From assembly GCA_947447975.1 (NCBI GenBank), contig CANFLU010000006.1:36760-100759 (forward strand): 64,000 bases of DNA, written 5' to 3'. The DNA comes from Comamonadaceae bacterium. GTDB taxonomy: Bacteria; Pseudomonadota; Gammaproteobacteria; Burkholderiales; Burkholderiaceae_C. Made by a program: the position numbers and the translations under genes. Below are positions 43,252-52,529 of this stretch, piece by piece; the stretch's first letter is position 1, and every line of letters begins with the position of its first letter. The notes beneath the pieces are model-generated. The model was not told the origin of the DNA, ran no database searches, and saw nothing but the letters and a program-made list of their open reading frames with translations.

Positions 43252-43281
43252 TGCAAACTTTCAGGTGGGATCTAGCCGCGC

Positions 43282-43617
43282 TTAATTGGTGATCAGGTTC
43301 TCCAAAGCGACAAAGCTCTCGGCGATGCGGCGCGGGTTGAGCGGGTAGTGCCCATTTTGGATGGCCTGCTTGATAGAGTCCACCTTGGCGCGGTCAAATT
43401 CAGGCTCTTTCTTTAGACGCTCAGTGATTTTCTTGAATCCCGGCACTTCCGCACCGCGCTCTGCAGCCGCCGATTTGCTGGCCGTAATTTCCGCCTCAGA
43501 GGCTGCTGTCGGCGCCACCGCGCCCGCAAAACCGCCGCCCTTGGCCTTCTCCAGGGATTTACGCAGAGATACATCGGTCTGCACAGGCCGGGAATTGTTG
43601 GATATCGGATCAGTCAT
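43282..43617 (-). CDS. flgM: Anti-sigma-28 factor FlgM
   Basis: Inhibitor of FliA, exported when the hook is complete. The 111 residues have a disordered Ala-rich N-terminus and the FliA-binding end EFDRAKVDSIKQAIQNGHYPLNPRRIAESFVALE. A FliA-type promoter precedes it, making the anti-sigma gene part of the regulon it controls. flgN follows on the same strand. Confidence 0.93.
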   Translation of the reverse strand: MTDPISNNSRPVQTDVSLRKSLEKAKGGGFAGAVAPTAASEAEITASKSAAAERGAEVPGFKKITERLKKEPEFDRAKVDSIKQAIQNGHYPLNPRRIAESFVALENLITN

Positions 43618-43668
43618 ATTTGGCTCGCTTCATGTTCGGAAGTCGTTTACGGGGCTTCTCTCACAGCT

Positions 43669-43695
43669 GAATCGGACGTAGAAAACAAAACTTGA
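43669..43695 (-). promoter_or_regulatory. Sigma-28 promoter of flgMN
   Basis: Minus strand -35 TCAAGTTT (43695-43688) and -10 TCCGATTC (43676-43669), 11-nt spacer. It lies 52 bp before flgM and would provide FliA-dependent feedback. Confidence 0.8.
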
Positions 43696-43716
43696 GGCCT
43701 TTTCGCAATTATTTTT

Positions 43717-44556
43717 TCATAAACCGCGCGCGGCATTGGGTCCGGTCACCACCCCACTTAGTATTCGGCCCGACTCGGGATTTTTTAAGCGGATTTGTTC
43801 TCCCATTTTGCCATCTTGCAGTGCTTCCACCCGCGCCGAGATGGCAAAACCGCTGCTTTGGCCCACTGTCAAGATGACAATTTGGCCTTGTTTAACCAAT
43901 ATAGCCCGGCGCACGTCGTGGCTGCGCAGCGGTACGCCAGCCTGCATATCACGCACCATTTCGCCGTTTTCTAAATCCTTAACTGAAGTAACCGCCTGTA
44001 AATCCACACCCTGCGCCGGCACTTCCTGCTCTTCCAGCATATCGGGAGTGACCGATATACCGCTGCGCAGCAATTGCTTGGCGACTACCACCTTGCGCAT
44101 GACAGGGGGCGCGCTGGCGGCGGCTTTGGGCATTGTGGCGGCGACATTGCCTGGCGCAGCCGGGCCCAAGCCTTGCTGGGCGCTGGCTTGCACGCCCGCC
44201 ACCGTGACACCAGGTTTGAGCAGCAAACGCATATATAGCTGCCAATAGGGGCTACCTAGGCAACGCACGCGCACGGTTTCCCGGGTGGCAAAGGGCAAAT
44301 CCATCACCAGGGGGCGGTCACAGGTCTGGACCTGTACCCGTGCGTCCAGCGGGGCAAAACTAAATTGATCCGCCTCCAGTTGGTGGGTTTTTTGTGCCCA
44401 CTGGCCCACTTCGCTGAGCAATTTGCTCTGCAAGGCATTGGATGCATCGGTTTGTCCGTAGGCGCAGCCTATTAGCAATGACCAGAGTACGACCCACCAT
44501 CCTGGGCGGCCCAAGCCCGGCCACACAGCCGCCAAGCAATGGCACAGCCCTTGCAT
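43717..44556 (-). CDS. flgA: P-ring assembly chaperone FlgA
   Basis: Periplasmic chaperone needed for P-ring (FlgI) assembly. About 279 residues with a long N-terminal signal region (WWVVLWSLLIGCAYG) and the C-terminal SAF/FlgA domain: KQLLRSGISVTPDMLEEQEV, ENGEMVRDMQAGVPLR and VKQGQIVILTVGQSSGFAISA. ATG 44556 is chosen because the sigma-54 start site is predicted near 44600, leaving only about 5 nt before the alternative ATG at 44595. The reported boundary is therefore tentative. Confidence 0.9.
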   Translation of the reverse strand: MQGLCHCLAAVWPGLGRPGWWVVLWSLLIGCAYGQTDASNALQSKLLSEVGQWAQKTHQLEADQFSFAPLDARVQVQTCDRPLVMDLPFATRETVRVRCLGSPYWQLYMRLLLKPGVTVAGVQASAQQGLGPAAPGNVAATMPKAAASAPPVMRKVVVAKQLLRSGISVTPDMLEEQEVPAQGVDLQAVTSVKDLENGEMVRDMQAGVPLRSHDVRRAILVKQGQIVILTVGQSSGFAISARVEALQDGKMGEQIRLKNPESGRILSGVVTGPNAARGL

Positions 44557-44610
44557 AGATGTTTGGAAAGGTGTTGGTTTTACGACAGCGTGCATGATGA
44601 CCTGAGTACG

Positions 44611-44626
44611 CGCAAGAAAAGTGCCA
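44611..44626 (-). promoter_or_regulatory. Sigma-54 promoter of flgA
   Basis: Minus strand TGGCACTTTTCTTGCG has a perfect -24 element and GG-GC spacing of 10 nt. It is 55 bp before the chosen flgA start. The divergent LysM/transglycosylase gene starts 73 bp away on the other side. Confidence 0.85.
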
Positions 44627-44698
44627 CCTGTTACGAACATTACACATTGAAACGCTTACTGCCCCAATAGACACCGGTTACACCCCATATTCAGCACC

Positions 44699-45871
44699 AT
44701 GCTCGAGCGCAACACCCTTCCCCCGCAGCCCGGACTTACCGGCGCAGCCGCTGCGGCTCCCCGCCACACGGCCTTGGGAGCCCATGCTGGGCGCATCGCA
44801 GCAGGCGGCGGGTTTTCCAAGACCTTACAAACCCTCCAAAGCGCGCACAGCGTGACCGTGGACGCCGGCGATACGCTGATTGGCATGGTCCGCGACGTCG
44901 CCAAAGCAAAAGGGCAGACCCTGAACCCCGGACAGGAGTTTCAGCTGGCCCGGCAAGTGGCGCAGGCCAATGGCATCGGCAACGCCAACCGCATTTATAC
45001 CGGCCAGAAGATTGACATGTCGTCCCTGGAGCCAGCGCTAGCCGCTCTAGGAACCGCAGGGCCCGGCCGCGGCCTGCCGGCCACCGCCATGCATCTTGCG
45101 CCAACGCCGATCAACCCCAACGCTACGGCAGCGGCCGTTTTGCAAAACACCGCCCGCATGTTGACGCCTGCCCAAATGGCTATGAGCCGCACGAGCGAAG
45201 TCAATATGCCCAGCCCAGTGCGCAACACCATACCCGCCTCCTTTGCCCCTTCGGCCGACGCAGACCATCCGGTGCTGGTAAGGACGCTGGACCGCGCGGT
45301 GGCCAAAGGCTTTATTCCGCCGGCGGAAAAGGTGGCGGTGTACGACAAGATTTTGGACATGTCCAAGAACCATGGTTTTGAGCCAGACGACTTTGCCCGC
45401 ATGACGCTGATGGAGAGCGACGGCATGAACCCGCGCGCCAGCAACCAGCGCTGCCATGGCATCATCCAGTTTTGCGACGGCCCGGCCCGTGGCGCTGCCT
45501 CTGCAGGTTTTGCGCACAACCCCAAAGCCATCCTCAACTTAAGCGTGCACAAGCAGCTTAGCTTGGTGGACAAGTATTTCGAGGACGTGGGCCTCAAGAC
45601 CCAGGGGCCGGCAGGACTCGAAGATTTGTACCTCTCCGTACTCAACCCGGCATCCCGCTCGGAAAACCAGCTCAACGCCCCGCTCAACATTCCCGGACCG
45701 CAAGCACGTAGCCTGCACGTGGGCAGCGACAGCGCAGCGCCCATCACACGCCAGTCGATCCGCCAAGGCTTGTTACAAAACGCTGCAGTGCGGCTGGGCC
45801 AGATGCTGCCGCCTTCGCTGCGCCAACAGGCGCAACGGGCCCAACAATACGTAGAAGACAGCCTCCCATAG
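44699..45871 (+). CDS. LysM and lytic-transglycosylase-like protein
   Basis: A 390-residue protein with an N-terminal LysM-like region (SVTVDAGDTLIGMVRDVAK, about 50-103) and a C-terminal region with LMESDGMNPRASNQRCHGIIQF (about 240-262), which resembles the catalytic Glu motif of SLT transglycosylases. No clear signal peptide is seen. FlgJ below lacks its muramidase domain, so this could be the rod-specific wall hydrolase exported with the rod. Placement between flgA and flgB supports it. Family identity is by motif only. Confidence 0.6.
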   Translation: MLERNTLPPQPGLTGAAAAAPRHTALGAHAGRIAAGGGFSKTLQTLQSAHSVTVDAGDTLIGMVRDVAKAKGQTLNPGQEFQLARQVAQANGIGNANRIYTGQKIDMSSLEPALAALGTAGPGRGLPATAMHLAPTPINPNATAAAVLQNTARMLTPAQMAMSRTSEVNMPSPVRNTIPASFAPSADADHPVLVRTLDRAVAKGFIPPAEKVAVYDKILDMSKNHGFEPDDFARMTLMESDGMNPRASNQRCHGIIQFCDGPARGAASAGFAHNPKAILNLSVHKQLSLVDKYFEDVGLKTQGPAGLEDLYLSVLNPASRSENQLNAPLNIPGPQARSLHVGSDSAAPITRQSIRQGLLQNAAVRLGQMLPPSLRQQAQRAQQYVEDSLP

Positions 45872-45934
45872 GCTGCGTCATGGGCCTAGGGTGTCGGCAG
45901 TCCCGCGCCTATTCCTTCATTCTTAGTAAGGCAA

Positions 45935-45950
45935 CGGCAAGGCCTTGCCG
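45935..45950. repeat. 16-bp perfect palindrome upstream of flgB
   Basis: CGGCAAGGCCTTGCCG reads identically on both strands. It lies 76 bp upstream of the flgB sigma-54 -24 element, where an enhancer site for the FleQ-type activator might be. It does not match the known FleQ box, and no other copy was noticed near the other sigma-54 promoters. Confidence 0.55.
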
Positions 45951-46025
45951 CTCCAACCACGCTAGGCAGGTGAAAGGGGGGACCCCCAGAGGACAGGCGA
46001 TGCAGCCGCAGCGGCAAAACGCAGG

Positions 46026-46041
46026 TGGCATGAAGTTTGCA
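46026..46041 (+). promoter_or_regulatory. Sigma-54 promoter of flgB operon
   Basis: TGGCATGAAGTTTGCA; GG and GC are 10 nt apart, TTGCA intact. It is 82 bp before flgB and is the likely head of flgBCDEF, with flgG perhaps from an additional element. Confidence 0.85.
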
Positions 46042-46122
46042 AGTCATGACCCCATACGGCATACCTTCACCCTTGAGTGTCGGCATTCCGGCGAAAAACT
46101 TTAATGCAATGGAGCCAGTGGC

Positions 46123-46506
46123 ATGAACTTTATTGACCGAGCTTTCAGCCTCAACGAGAAGTCGTTGAACGTGCGCGCTCAGCGCATGGAAGTGCTGTCG
46201 CGCAATATTGCCAATGCAGACACACCGCACTTCAAAGCGCAGGACATCGATTTCAAGTCGATCATGAAAAGTGCCAGCGAAGGCGACGTGGTCACTACCA
46301 ACACCCGGCACCTGACCGAAGCCCCGGACCAGACTTCTGACGGGCTGAAATACCGCATTCCTTTTAACGTCTCTTTTGACGGAAACACGGTGGAATTGCC
46401 GGTGGAACAGGCCAAATTTGGTCAGTACGCAGCCGACTACCAAACCACTTTAAGCATCCTGGAAAACCGCATCAGCGGCATTCGCAAAGCATTGCGGGGA
46501 GACTAA
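46123..46506 (+). CDS. flgB: Flagellar proximal rod protein FlgB
   Basis: 127-residue proximal rod protein. It contains the conserved ALNVRAQRMEVLSRNIANADTPHFKAQDIDF region, here shown in parts: NVRAQRMEVLSRNIANADTP and FKAQDIDF. The C-terminus IRKALRGD is typical. 2 nt before flgC. Confidence 0.97.
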   Translation: MNFIDRAFSLNEKSLNVRAQRMEVLSRNIANADTPHFKAQDIDFKSIMKSASEGDVVTTNTRHLTEAPDQTSDGLKYRIPFNVSFDGNTVELPVEQAKFGQYAADYQTTLSILENRISGIRKALRGD

Positions 46507-46508
46507 GC

Positions 46509-46931
46509 ATGGCACTGGACAACATCTTTGGTATTGCGGGCTCAGCGCTCAATGCGCAGACCGCGCGTATGAATGCCACCGCGTCCAACCTGGCCAATGC
46601 CGGGGCGGTCGCCAGCACGGAAGCGAGCGCGTTTCGCGCCAAACGCACCACCTTCAAAACCATCATGGAACAGCAGCTGAATTCGCCCGAGGTCAACAAA
46701 GGCGGCGTCAAGGTCGCTGGTATTACCGACGACCCCAAGCCTATCTCGCGCATGTCGGACCCGGGTAACCCTGCGGCCGATAAAGACGGCTATGTGTACT
46801 TGGCCAACGTCAATGAAATGACCGAGATGGTGGAGATGATGGCTGCGGCCCGCTCCTACCAAAACAACGTTGAAGTGGTGAACACCGCGCGCCAGCTCAC
46901 GCTGCGCACGCTGGACATCATCAAAAGCTGA
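46509..46931 (+). CDS. flgC: Flagellar proximal rod protein FlgC
   Basis: 140-residue rod protein with GSALNAQTARMNATASNLANAG at the N-terminus and the C-terminal NVNEMTEMVEMMAAARSYQ then TLRTLDIIKS. Directly after flgB with a 2-nt gap. Family and position agree. Confidence 0.97.
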   Translation: MALDNIFGIAGSALNAQTARMNATASNLANAGAVASTEASAFRAKRTTFKTIMEQQLNSPEVNKGGVKVAGITDDPKPISRMSDPGNPAADKDGYVYLANVNEMTEMVEMMAAARSYQNNVEVVNTARQLTLRTLDIIKS

Positions 46932-46950
46932 TTAACCCACAAAGACCACC

Positions 46951-47676
46951 ATGGCCAACCTCAACCTGCTCAACACCTCAGCGGCAACCGACAGCGCCTG
47001 GTCATCCGCGGTGCCCAACAGCATTCGCACCACTGCGCAAGACGCGCAGGCCAAATTGACCGCGCAAACTGGCCAAGGCGCCATGGGTCAAAAAGATTTT
47101 CTGACGCTGTTTACTACCCAGCTGAAAAACCAGGATCCCCTGGACCCGGTGAAAAACGAGGCCTTTGTGGCGCAGTTGGCGCAGTTTTCGCAGTTGGAAG
47201 CGACGACCAATATGTCGCAATCCTTGGGCAACTTTGTCAACAGCATGTCCAGCAGCCAAATGCTCAGCGGCGCCAACCTGATCGGCAAAAAAGTGTCGGT
47301 GGCCGATGGCCCGGCGCAATTGACCAGCGGCCAACCGGTGCAAGGCGTAGTCAGCCTGCCCGATGGCGCCAGCGGCATCACCATGAATGTGTACGACGCC
47401 AAAGGCATTTTGGTCAGCACGGTCACGGCCGGCCCCCAAACCGCTGGCGACATGACCTGGGCCTGGGACGGCAAAGACCAGGCCGGCAACCAATTACCCG
47501 ATGGCATATACAGCTTCAAAGCCACTGCCGTCAGCCAGGGCGTGCAAACCACCCCGGTGGTCAGCACCATGGCCAGCGTCATTGGCGTGAGCCAACAGCC
47601 GGACAAAACGGTATTGCTGCAATTTAACGGCGGCAAAACCATGAAGCTGGCCGACGCGCTGCGCATCTACGGCTAA
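46951..47676 (+). CDS. flgD: Hook capping protein FlgD
   Basis: Scaffold that caps the growing hook during FlgE polymerisation. The 241 residues have the N-terminal QKDFLTLFTTQLKNQDPLDP motif and the fibronectin-like part DGASGITMNVYDAKG with TWAWDGKDQAGNQLPDGIYSF in two pieces. Twenty nt after flgC. It may also serve the oversized FlgE below. Confidence 0.97.
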   Translation: MANLNLLNTSAATDSAWSSAVPNSIRTTAQDAQAKLTAQTGQGAMGQKDFLTLFTTQLKNQDPLDPVKNEAFVAQLAQFSQLEATTNMSQSLGNFVNSMSSSQMLSGANLIGKKVSVADGPAQLTSGQPVQGVVSLPDGASGITMNVYDAKGILVSTVTAGPQTAGDMTWAWDGKDQAGNQLPDGIYSFKATAVSQGVQTTPVVSTMASVIGVSQQPDKTVLLQFNGGKTMKLADALRIYG

Positions 47677-47730
47677 GCCCCGAACCAACAACTTTACGAA
47701 TCACCCTAGCAACACCCGGAGAACCTCACC

Positions 47731-50700
47731 ATGTCTTTTTATACCTCGCTAACCGGACTAAACGCCGCAACCGCCATGTTGGGCGTGACGGCCAACAACA
47801 TCTCCAACGTGGGTACCACAGGTTTCAAGCGCTCACGCGCTGACTTCGGCGACATTTTTGCTACTTCGCCTCTGCAAAAATCATCCAGTACCGTCGGTCA
47901 GGGTGTGTCGCTGAAGCAAGTGAGCCAGGAGTTCAGCCAGGGTAATATTTCCTTCTCCTCCAACGCGCTGGACTTGGCCATTACCGGTGACGGCTTCTTC
48001 CCGCTGCGCTCTGCAGACGGCTTGACAGACACCTATACCCGTAACGGATCCTTCTCGCTGAACGAACAGTTCAACGTGGTGAACTCGGCAGGCCAGCGTT
48101 TGATGGCGGCGACAGTGGACTCGACCGGTAGTGCGAACGTGAATGACCGCGTGGTGTTGACCATTCCGCAAAAAACATCCGGCGAAGCCAAACAGACCTC
48201 CTTGGTGTCCCTGGGCCTGAACTTCCCTGCAGACGCGGCGGTTATCGACGTGCCCTTTAGCCGCACCAACCCGGCCAGTTACAACAAGTCCACTGCCTTT
48301 ACCGTGTATGACAATGGTGGTAATGGCTACTTGGCCACGATTTACTACGCGAAAACCCAAAACGCGAACCAGAACAGCCCGTTTAACAAATGGCAAACCT
48401 ATGTGTATGTGGGTGACGACCAGGTGTCAGCGGCTTTGGCCCAGTCCACCGACCTCAATGGTGACTTGCAATACGTGAACCAATATGGACAGATCAAGTC
48501 TTACAAAGAAGTGAAAGACGAGCTGACCACGGCGAAAACCCAGTTGATCTCGCTCGACGAATTGACCGACAAGCGCATCTCGGCACCTGCTGCCATTTCG
48601 GGTATCCCCTCGCAAGTGGATCTTTCCGGTGGTGAAAACACCTTTGCCAAAATTGTGGAGAGTTCGCAGCTGGACCTGAGCAAATTGTTCACGGTGAAAG
48701 TCGATGGATCGACACAGCCGGTCACCGTCGATTTGAGCTACCTCAAAGACTCTCCCAAAATATTGAACGGTACCGCCGTCGCCGCCGAAGCAACCAAGTA
48801 TTTGAATCGTAAATTCGGCGATGAGACCAGCTTTAACTTCACCTCCACGACAGCGCTGTTCGCGAACCCCGATACCAATTTAACGCTCACCGACTCACGC
48901 ATTGGTAGCGAAATCAAAGTTCCCATCACGCTGGCCGGCTTCCAGGACCCGTCCAATGTCGGCGTCGAAGAATTACAAGACATTTTCCAAACGCAAGTGA
49001 ACAACTCGGTGTTGGGCGGCCATGCACGCCAGCGCATCGATTTGAGCGGTGCCGTTACGCCAACCAAGGTCGGGGGCGTAGATGTAACCGCTGCCACATT
49101 TTTTGGCTACCAACTACCCTCAGAGCCAGGCCAATTGGTGGGCGATACTGCCTTACAGACGGCACAAAAAATCGTCAATAACAAAGCGGACATCTTGGTC
49201 AACCCTAAACTGATCGAACGCGGCATCACCGACATTTCGCTGGGCGCGGACGGCCAATCGGTAGTACTGGAGTACAACCAATTTCCCAAGACCTTTTTCA
49301 AAATTAAGGGCACCATGGGATCAGGCGAAGAGCCGACCAAGTTTCAGGGCGTGAAGCTAGAAGGGTCTGCGCCAGGAGATTCTGCAGCGAAGACGGCGTT
49401 ACTTGTCATCGCCAACAAAAAAGCCATCTTGGCAGACCAGTCGCCGAAAACCTCTCTCGCGCTCCAGGGCGTCACGGATATTCAAATCGACCCTACCGAT
49501 ACGGACGGCACGACACTGGTATTGATCTATGACCAAACAGTGGCCGGAACACCGGTGTCCCTTGACAAAATTGCATTGGCTGATCGCCTAAAGTTTACCG
49601 GTCATGAGCCAGCAACGGGCGCTGCGAACTTCGGCATTACATCAAAAATCTTGAGCTGGTCTCCCCAGGCGACCACCAAAATTACGGCCGGCGTGGACGC
49701 TCTTGCCGACAAAGCCAGCTTTATGGGGGTGGAGTTGGTCAAACCCGTTCCCGACCTGAATGCCAATCCGCCGATACTTGCATGGACCACCCCTGCAGGT
49801 CTGGCCGCGGCCGTTGTCGCGAAGAAAGCAGCAATACTCGCCCTTGATCCAGGCTTTGCCAAGGACCACTCCATCACGGATATTGCTTTAGACCCGCTGG
49901 ACAGTTCCAAGCTGGTATTTACCTATGCAAACAGTGCGCCCGAAATGCGCGCCTTTGACCCTAGTAATACATTCACCCAGACCACGGGAGCAGTCACGAA
50001 AACCGTGGCCTCGACCTTTGCAAAGGTAACCGAATACCACCCCGGCCCTAGCCCAGCGGATGCGCTTATTAACGTGAAATTTGCCGGCGGCGGGGGTACG
50101 CCGGACCTGCTTCCGACCGACATCTTAGGTGGAGGCATCACTGCGGGAACCCCGCTGCTACTTAACCAAAACCTTGCCTCCTCTCCGATGAAGGTGGTTT
50201 ACGATTACAACACCCAAAGCTTCAAGATCACCGACTCCACCAACGCAGGCGCGAATATCATTTCCATCGGCGCGGGCGTTAACCGATCGACCGGCGCGTA
50301 TTTGGCCACCAACACGATCTTGAACCTGACCGGTACGCCCAAGACGCTGGACTCCAATGGCTTGTCCGGCGTCAAGATGCTGCCCAACAACAAAAATCCG
50401 CTGCGCTCGCAAACCGACCAGCGCTATGGCATGTCCGTCAGCTATGACGCGGTGAGCAAGACCTTTACCGTGAAGTCCGGTACGACAGGAGACAACTCTT
50501 CTATCGCCATCACGGATGTCAGCGCCGATGGCCTCAAGCTGCTGGGGCTGAAAAAGGTAGAGATTTCCAAGTCCCCAGTGGCATTGCGTGGCGTGACCTC
50601 GCTCCCCGCGGTCGCCGTGGGCAAACCGCCTACCGTGAACGTGACGAATAACTTTAACGTGGACGAAACCAATAACAGCTTCGTGGTCACCGTAGACGGT

Positions 50701-51663
50701 ATCAAGGGTACGGTGCGGATTCCGCCCAGCTCGACCTATTCGCTCGAATCCTTTATGCGGGAACTGCAGCGCGGCATCAATAACCTGGCCAGCGATGAGC
50801 CCGATCCTAATGATCCCAACTTGGCCTCGCCTGCCACGGTCAATGGCGTGAAGGTGACCTTCGATTACACCAACAACCGATTTGTGTTCACCTCGGGCAC
50901 CACGGGTTCGGATTCCTTCATCAAGATCTCGGGCGACACCGCTTGGGGTCTGGACCAGGTGGAAGCCGGTCGCGGTGCGACCTCTACCTGGATTAAGCCT
51001 TCGCAGCACTATGACGTGGTCAGCGGTGCCCCTCAAGCCAAGTACATTGACAAAGACGGTAAGGAAACCACCAACGGCGACGGCTTTACCGGTCTGCCCG
51101 CCTGGTCGCCCATTTACCTGGACAAAGGCGAGCTGACCTTTAACACGGCCGGTAAGCTTTACTCCCCTATCAAGGGTACCCAGCTCGAGACGGTGTATCT
51201 GGCAGGTGGTATAGGTGCTTTGACGATTAACGTGAACTACGCGGCATCGACCCAGTACACCTCTCCGTTTGCGGTGCTATCACAATCCCAGGACGGCGCA
51301 CCAGAAGGTTCGCTGGTGGGTGTGACCATCGGAAACGACGGTTTGGTGAGCGCCTCCTTCTCCAACGGTACGCAAAAGTCGCTGGCCAAGATTCTCTTGA
51401 CCAACTTCTCCAGCCCGTCCGGCTTGCGCCAGATTGGTGACTCGAGCTTCTTGGCTTCTGCCGCTTCGGGCAAACCTATTCTGGGTACTGCCGGTAGCGC
51501 AGGCTTCGGAACGCTACGTGCCGGTGCAACCGAACGGGCGAACGTGGACTTGACGCAAGAGTTGGTGGACTTGATTACCGCGCAACGTAACTTCCAGGCC
51601 AATGCCAAGGCGATTGAGACCAGCTCGACGATGACGTCGGCCATTATTAATCTGCGTTCCTAA
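47731..51663 (+). CDS. flgE: Flagellar hook protein FlgE, enlarged (1310 aa)
   Basis: Hook subunit. Ends are canonical: SFYTSLTGLNAATAMLGVTA, NNISNVGTTGFKRSRADF, and the C-terminal QELVDLITAQRNFQANAKAI with TSSTMTSAIINLRS. Most FlgE proteins are about 400-430 residues; here about 800-900 residues are inserted. Within the insert three related segments of about 70-80 residues are visible at about 453-524, 535-605 and 663-739, each ending in xITDIxLxxxxxxLVxxY. The insertion is likely surface exposed. It is transcribed from the flgB promoter. Confidence 0.95.
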   Translation: MSFYTSLTGLNAATAMLGVTANNISNVGTTGFKRSRADFGDIFATSPLQKSSSTVGQGVSLKQVSQEFSQGNISFSSNALDLAITGDGFFPLRSADGLTDTYTRNGSFSLNEQFNVVNSAGQRLMAATVDSTGSANVNDRVVLTIPQKTSGEAKQTSLVSLGLNFPADAAVIDVPFSRTNPASYNKSTAFTVYDNGGNGYLATIYYAKTQNANQNSPFNKWQTYVYVGDDQVSAALAQSTDLNGDLQYVNQYGQIKSYKEVKDELTTAKTQLISLDELTDKRISAPAAISGIPSQVDLSGGENTFAKIVESSQLDLSKLFTVKVDGSTQPVTVDLSYLKDSPKILNGTAVAAEATKYLNRKFGDETSFNFTSTTALFANPDTNLTLTDSRIGSEIKVPITLAGFQDPSNVGVEELQDIFQTQVNNSVLGGHARQRIDLSGAVTPTKVGGVDVTAATFFGYQLPSEPGQLVGDTALQTAQKIVNNKADILVNPKLIERGITDISLGADGQSVVLEYNQFPKTFFKIKGTMGSGEEPTKFQGVKLEGSAPGDSAAKTALLVIANKKAILADQSPKTSLALQGVTDIQIDPTDTDGTTLVLIYDQTVAGTPVSLDKIALADRLKFTGHEPATGAANFGITSKILSWSPQATTKITAGVDALADKASFMGVELVKPVPDLNANPPILAWTTPAGLAAAVVAKKAAILALDPGFAKDHSITDIALDPLDSSKLVFTYANSAPEMRAFDPSNTFTQTTGAVTKTVASTFAKVTEYHPGPSPADALINVKFAGGGGTPDLLPTDILGGGITAGTPLLLNQNLASSPMKVVYDYNTQSFKITDSTNAGANIISIGAGVNRSTGAYLATNTILNLTGTPKTLDSNGLSGVKMLPNNKNPLRSQTDQRYGMSVSYDAVSKTFTVKSGTTGDNSSIAITDVSADGLKLLGLKKVEISKSPVALRGVTSLPAVAVGKPPTVNVTNNFNVDETNNSFVVTVDGIKGTVRIPPSSTYSLESFMRELQRGINNLASDEPDPNDPNLASPATVNGVKVTFDYTNNRFVFTSGTTGSDSFIKISGDTAWGLDQVEAGRGATSTWIKPSQHYDVVSGAPQAKYIDKDGKETTNGDGFTGLPAWSPIYLDKGELTFNTAGKLYSPIKGTQLETVYLAGGIGALTINVNYAASTQYTSPFAVLSQSQDGAPEGSLVGVTIGNDGLVSASFSNGTQKSLAKILLTNFSSPSGLRQIGDSSFLASAASGKPILGTAGSAGFGTLRAGATERANVDLTQELVDLITAQRNFQANAKAIETSSTMTSAIINLRS

Positions 51664-51698
51664 GCCCTAGGCTAATGACCAGTTAAGGAGCAGCGGAC

Positions 51699-52463
51699 AT
51701 GGATCGTTTAGCCTTTAATGCGGTGGCCGCCATCAACGAGCAGCGCGTGGCGCGTCAGATGGCGACCAACGAAATGGCCAACGCCACGACCGTGGGTTTC
51801 AAGCGGAGTTTTGAGGCCTCGGTACGCGCGATTGAGGTGGAGGGCCCTGGTTTAAAAACTCGCTATCAACCGCAATCCTTCACGGAGGACTTCATCAGCA
51901 TGAAGGCGGGCCCGGTGATGGTGACGGGTAACGACCTGGACATCTCTTTAAGCGCACACAGCGTGTTGGGAGTGACCGCTCCGGATGGCACCTTGGCTTT
52001 TACCCGCCGAGGCGACTTGCGGGTGAACGCCGCTGGTGCGCTGGAAACTGGCAACGGCAATGTGGTGCGCGCCGAAAATGGCGGAGCCCTCACCGTGCCA
52101 CTGGGTGTAAAAGTAACGATTAACGCGGATGGCTCGGTCTATGGTGTAGACCCAGCACAGGCTGGTACGGTGCAACCGGTGCTGATTGCCAACCTCCTGC
52201 TGCGCGATTCCAGCACCACACCACTGCAAAGGCGCGAAGACGGTTTGTTTGCGGTTGCCGGTGCGCCCAAGGGCCAAGACATCACGCCGGGCCCTATTAA
52301 GCCTGGCCTGACATCGGGCGCTTTGGAGGGCAGCAATGTCAACGCCATTTCGGTGATGGTCAAGATGATGGACCAAGCCCGCTCGTTTGAGCAACAGGTG
52401 AACATGATCAAGGAAAGCAAGACCTGCGATGAGTCGGGCGCGACCATGATGAAGAGCAGCTGA
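51699..52463 (+). CDS. flgF: Flagellar proximal rod protein FlgF
   Basis: 254-residue rod protein: DRLAFNAVAAINEQRVARQM at the start, NEMANATTVGFKRSFEA and the C-terminal EGSNVNAISVMVKMMDQARS. It is 35 nt after flgE with AAGGAGC before the start. Confidence 0.96.
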   Translation: MDRLAFNAVAAINEQRVARQMATNEMANATTVGFKRSFEASVRAIEVEGPGLKTRYQPQSFTEDFISMKAGPVMVTGNDLDISLSAHSVLGVTAPDGTLAFTRRGDLRVNAAGALETGNGNVVRAENGGALTVPLGVKVTINADGSVYGVDPAQAGTVQPVLIANLLLRDSSTTPLQRREDGLFAVAGAPKGQDITPGPIKPGLTSGALEGSNVNAISVMVKMMDQARSFEQQVNMIKESKTCDESGATMMKSS

Positions 52464-52473
52464 CGGTTTTACC

Positions 52474-52489
52474 TGGCCCAAATAATGCT
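52474..52489 (+). promoter_or_regulatory. Possible sigma-54 promoter of flgG (weak)
   Basis: TGGCCCAAATAATGCT has the GG-GC spacing of 10 nt but deviates in both half-elements. It is 40 bp before flgG, so may give an internal start between flgF and flgG. Confidence 0.4.
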
Positions 52490-52529
52490 TGTGGGCTTGT
52501 AATCTTTTAATTTTTCCAAGGAGCGCACC

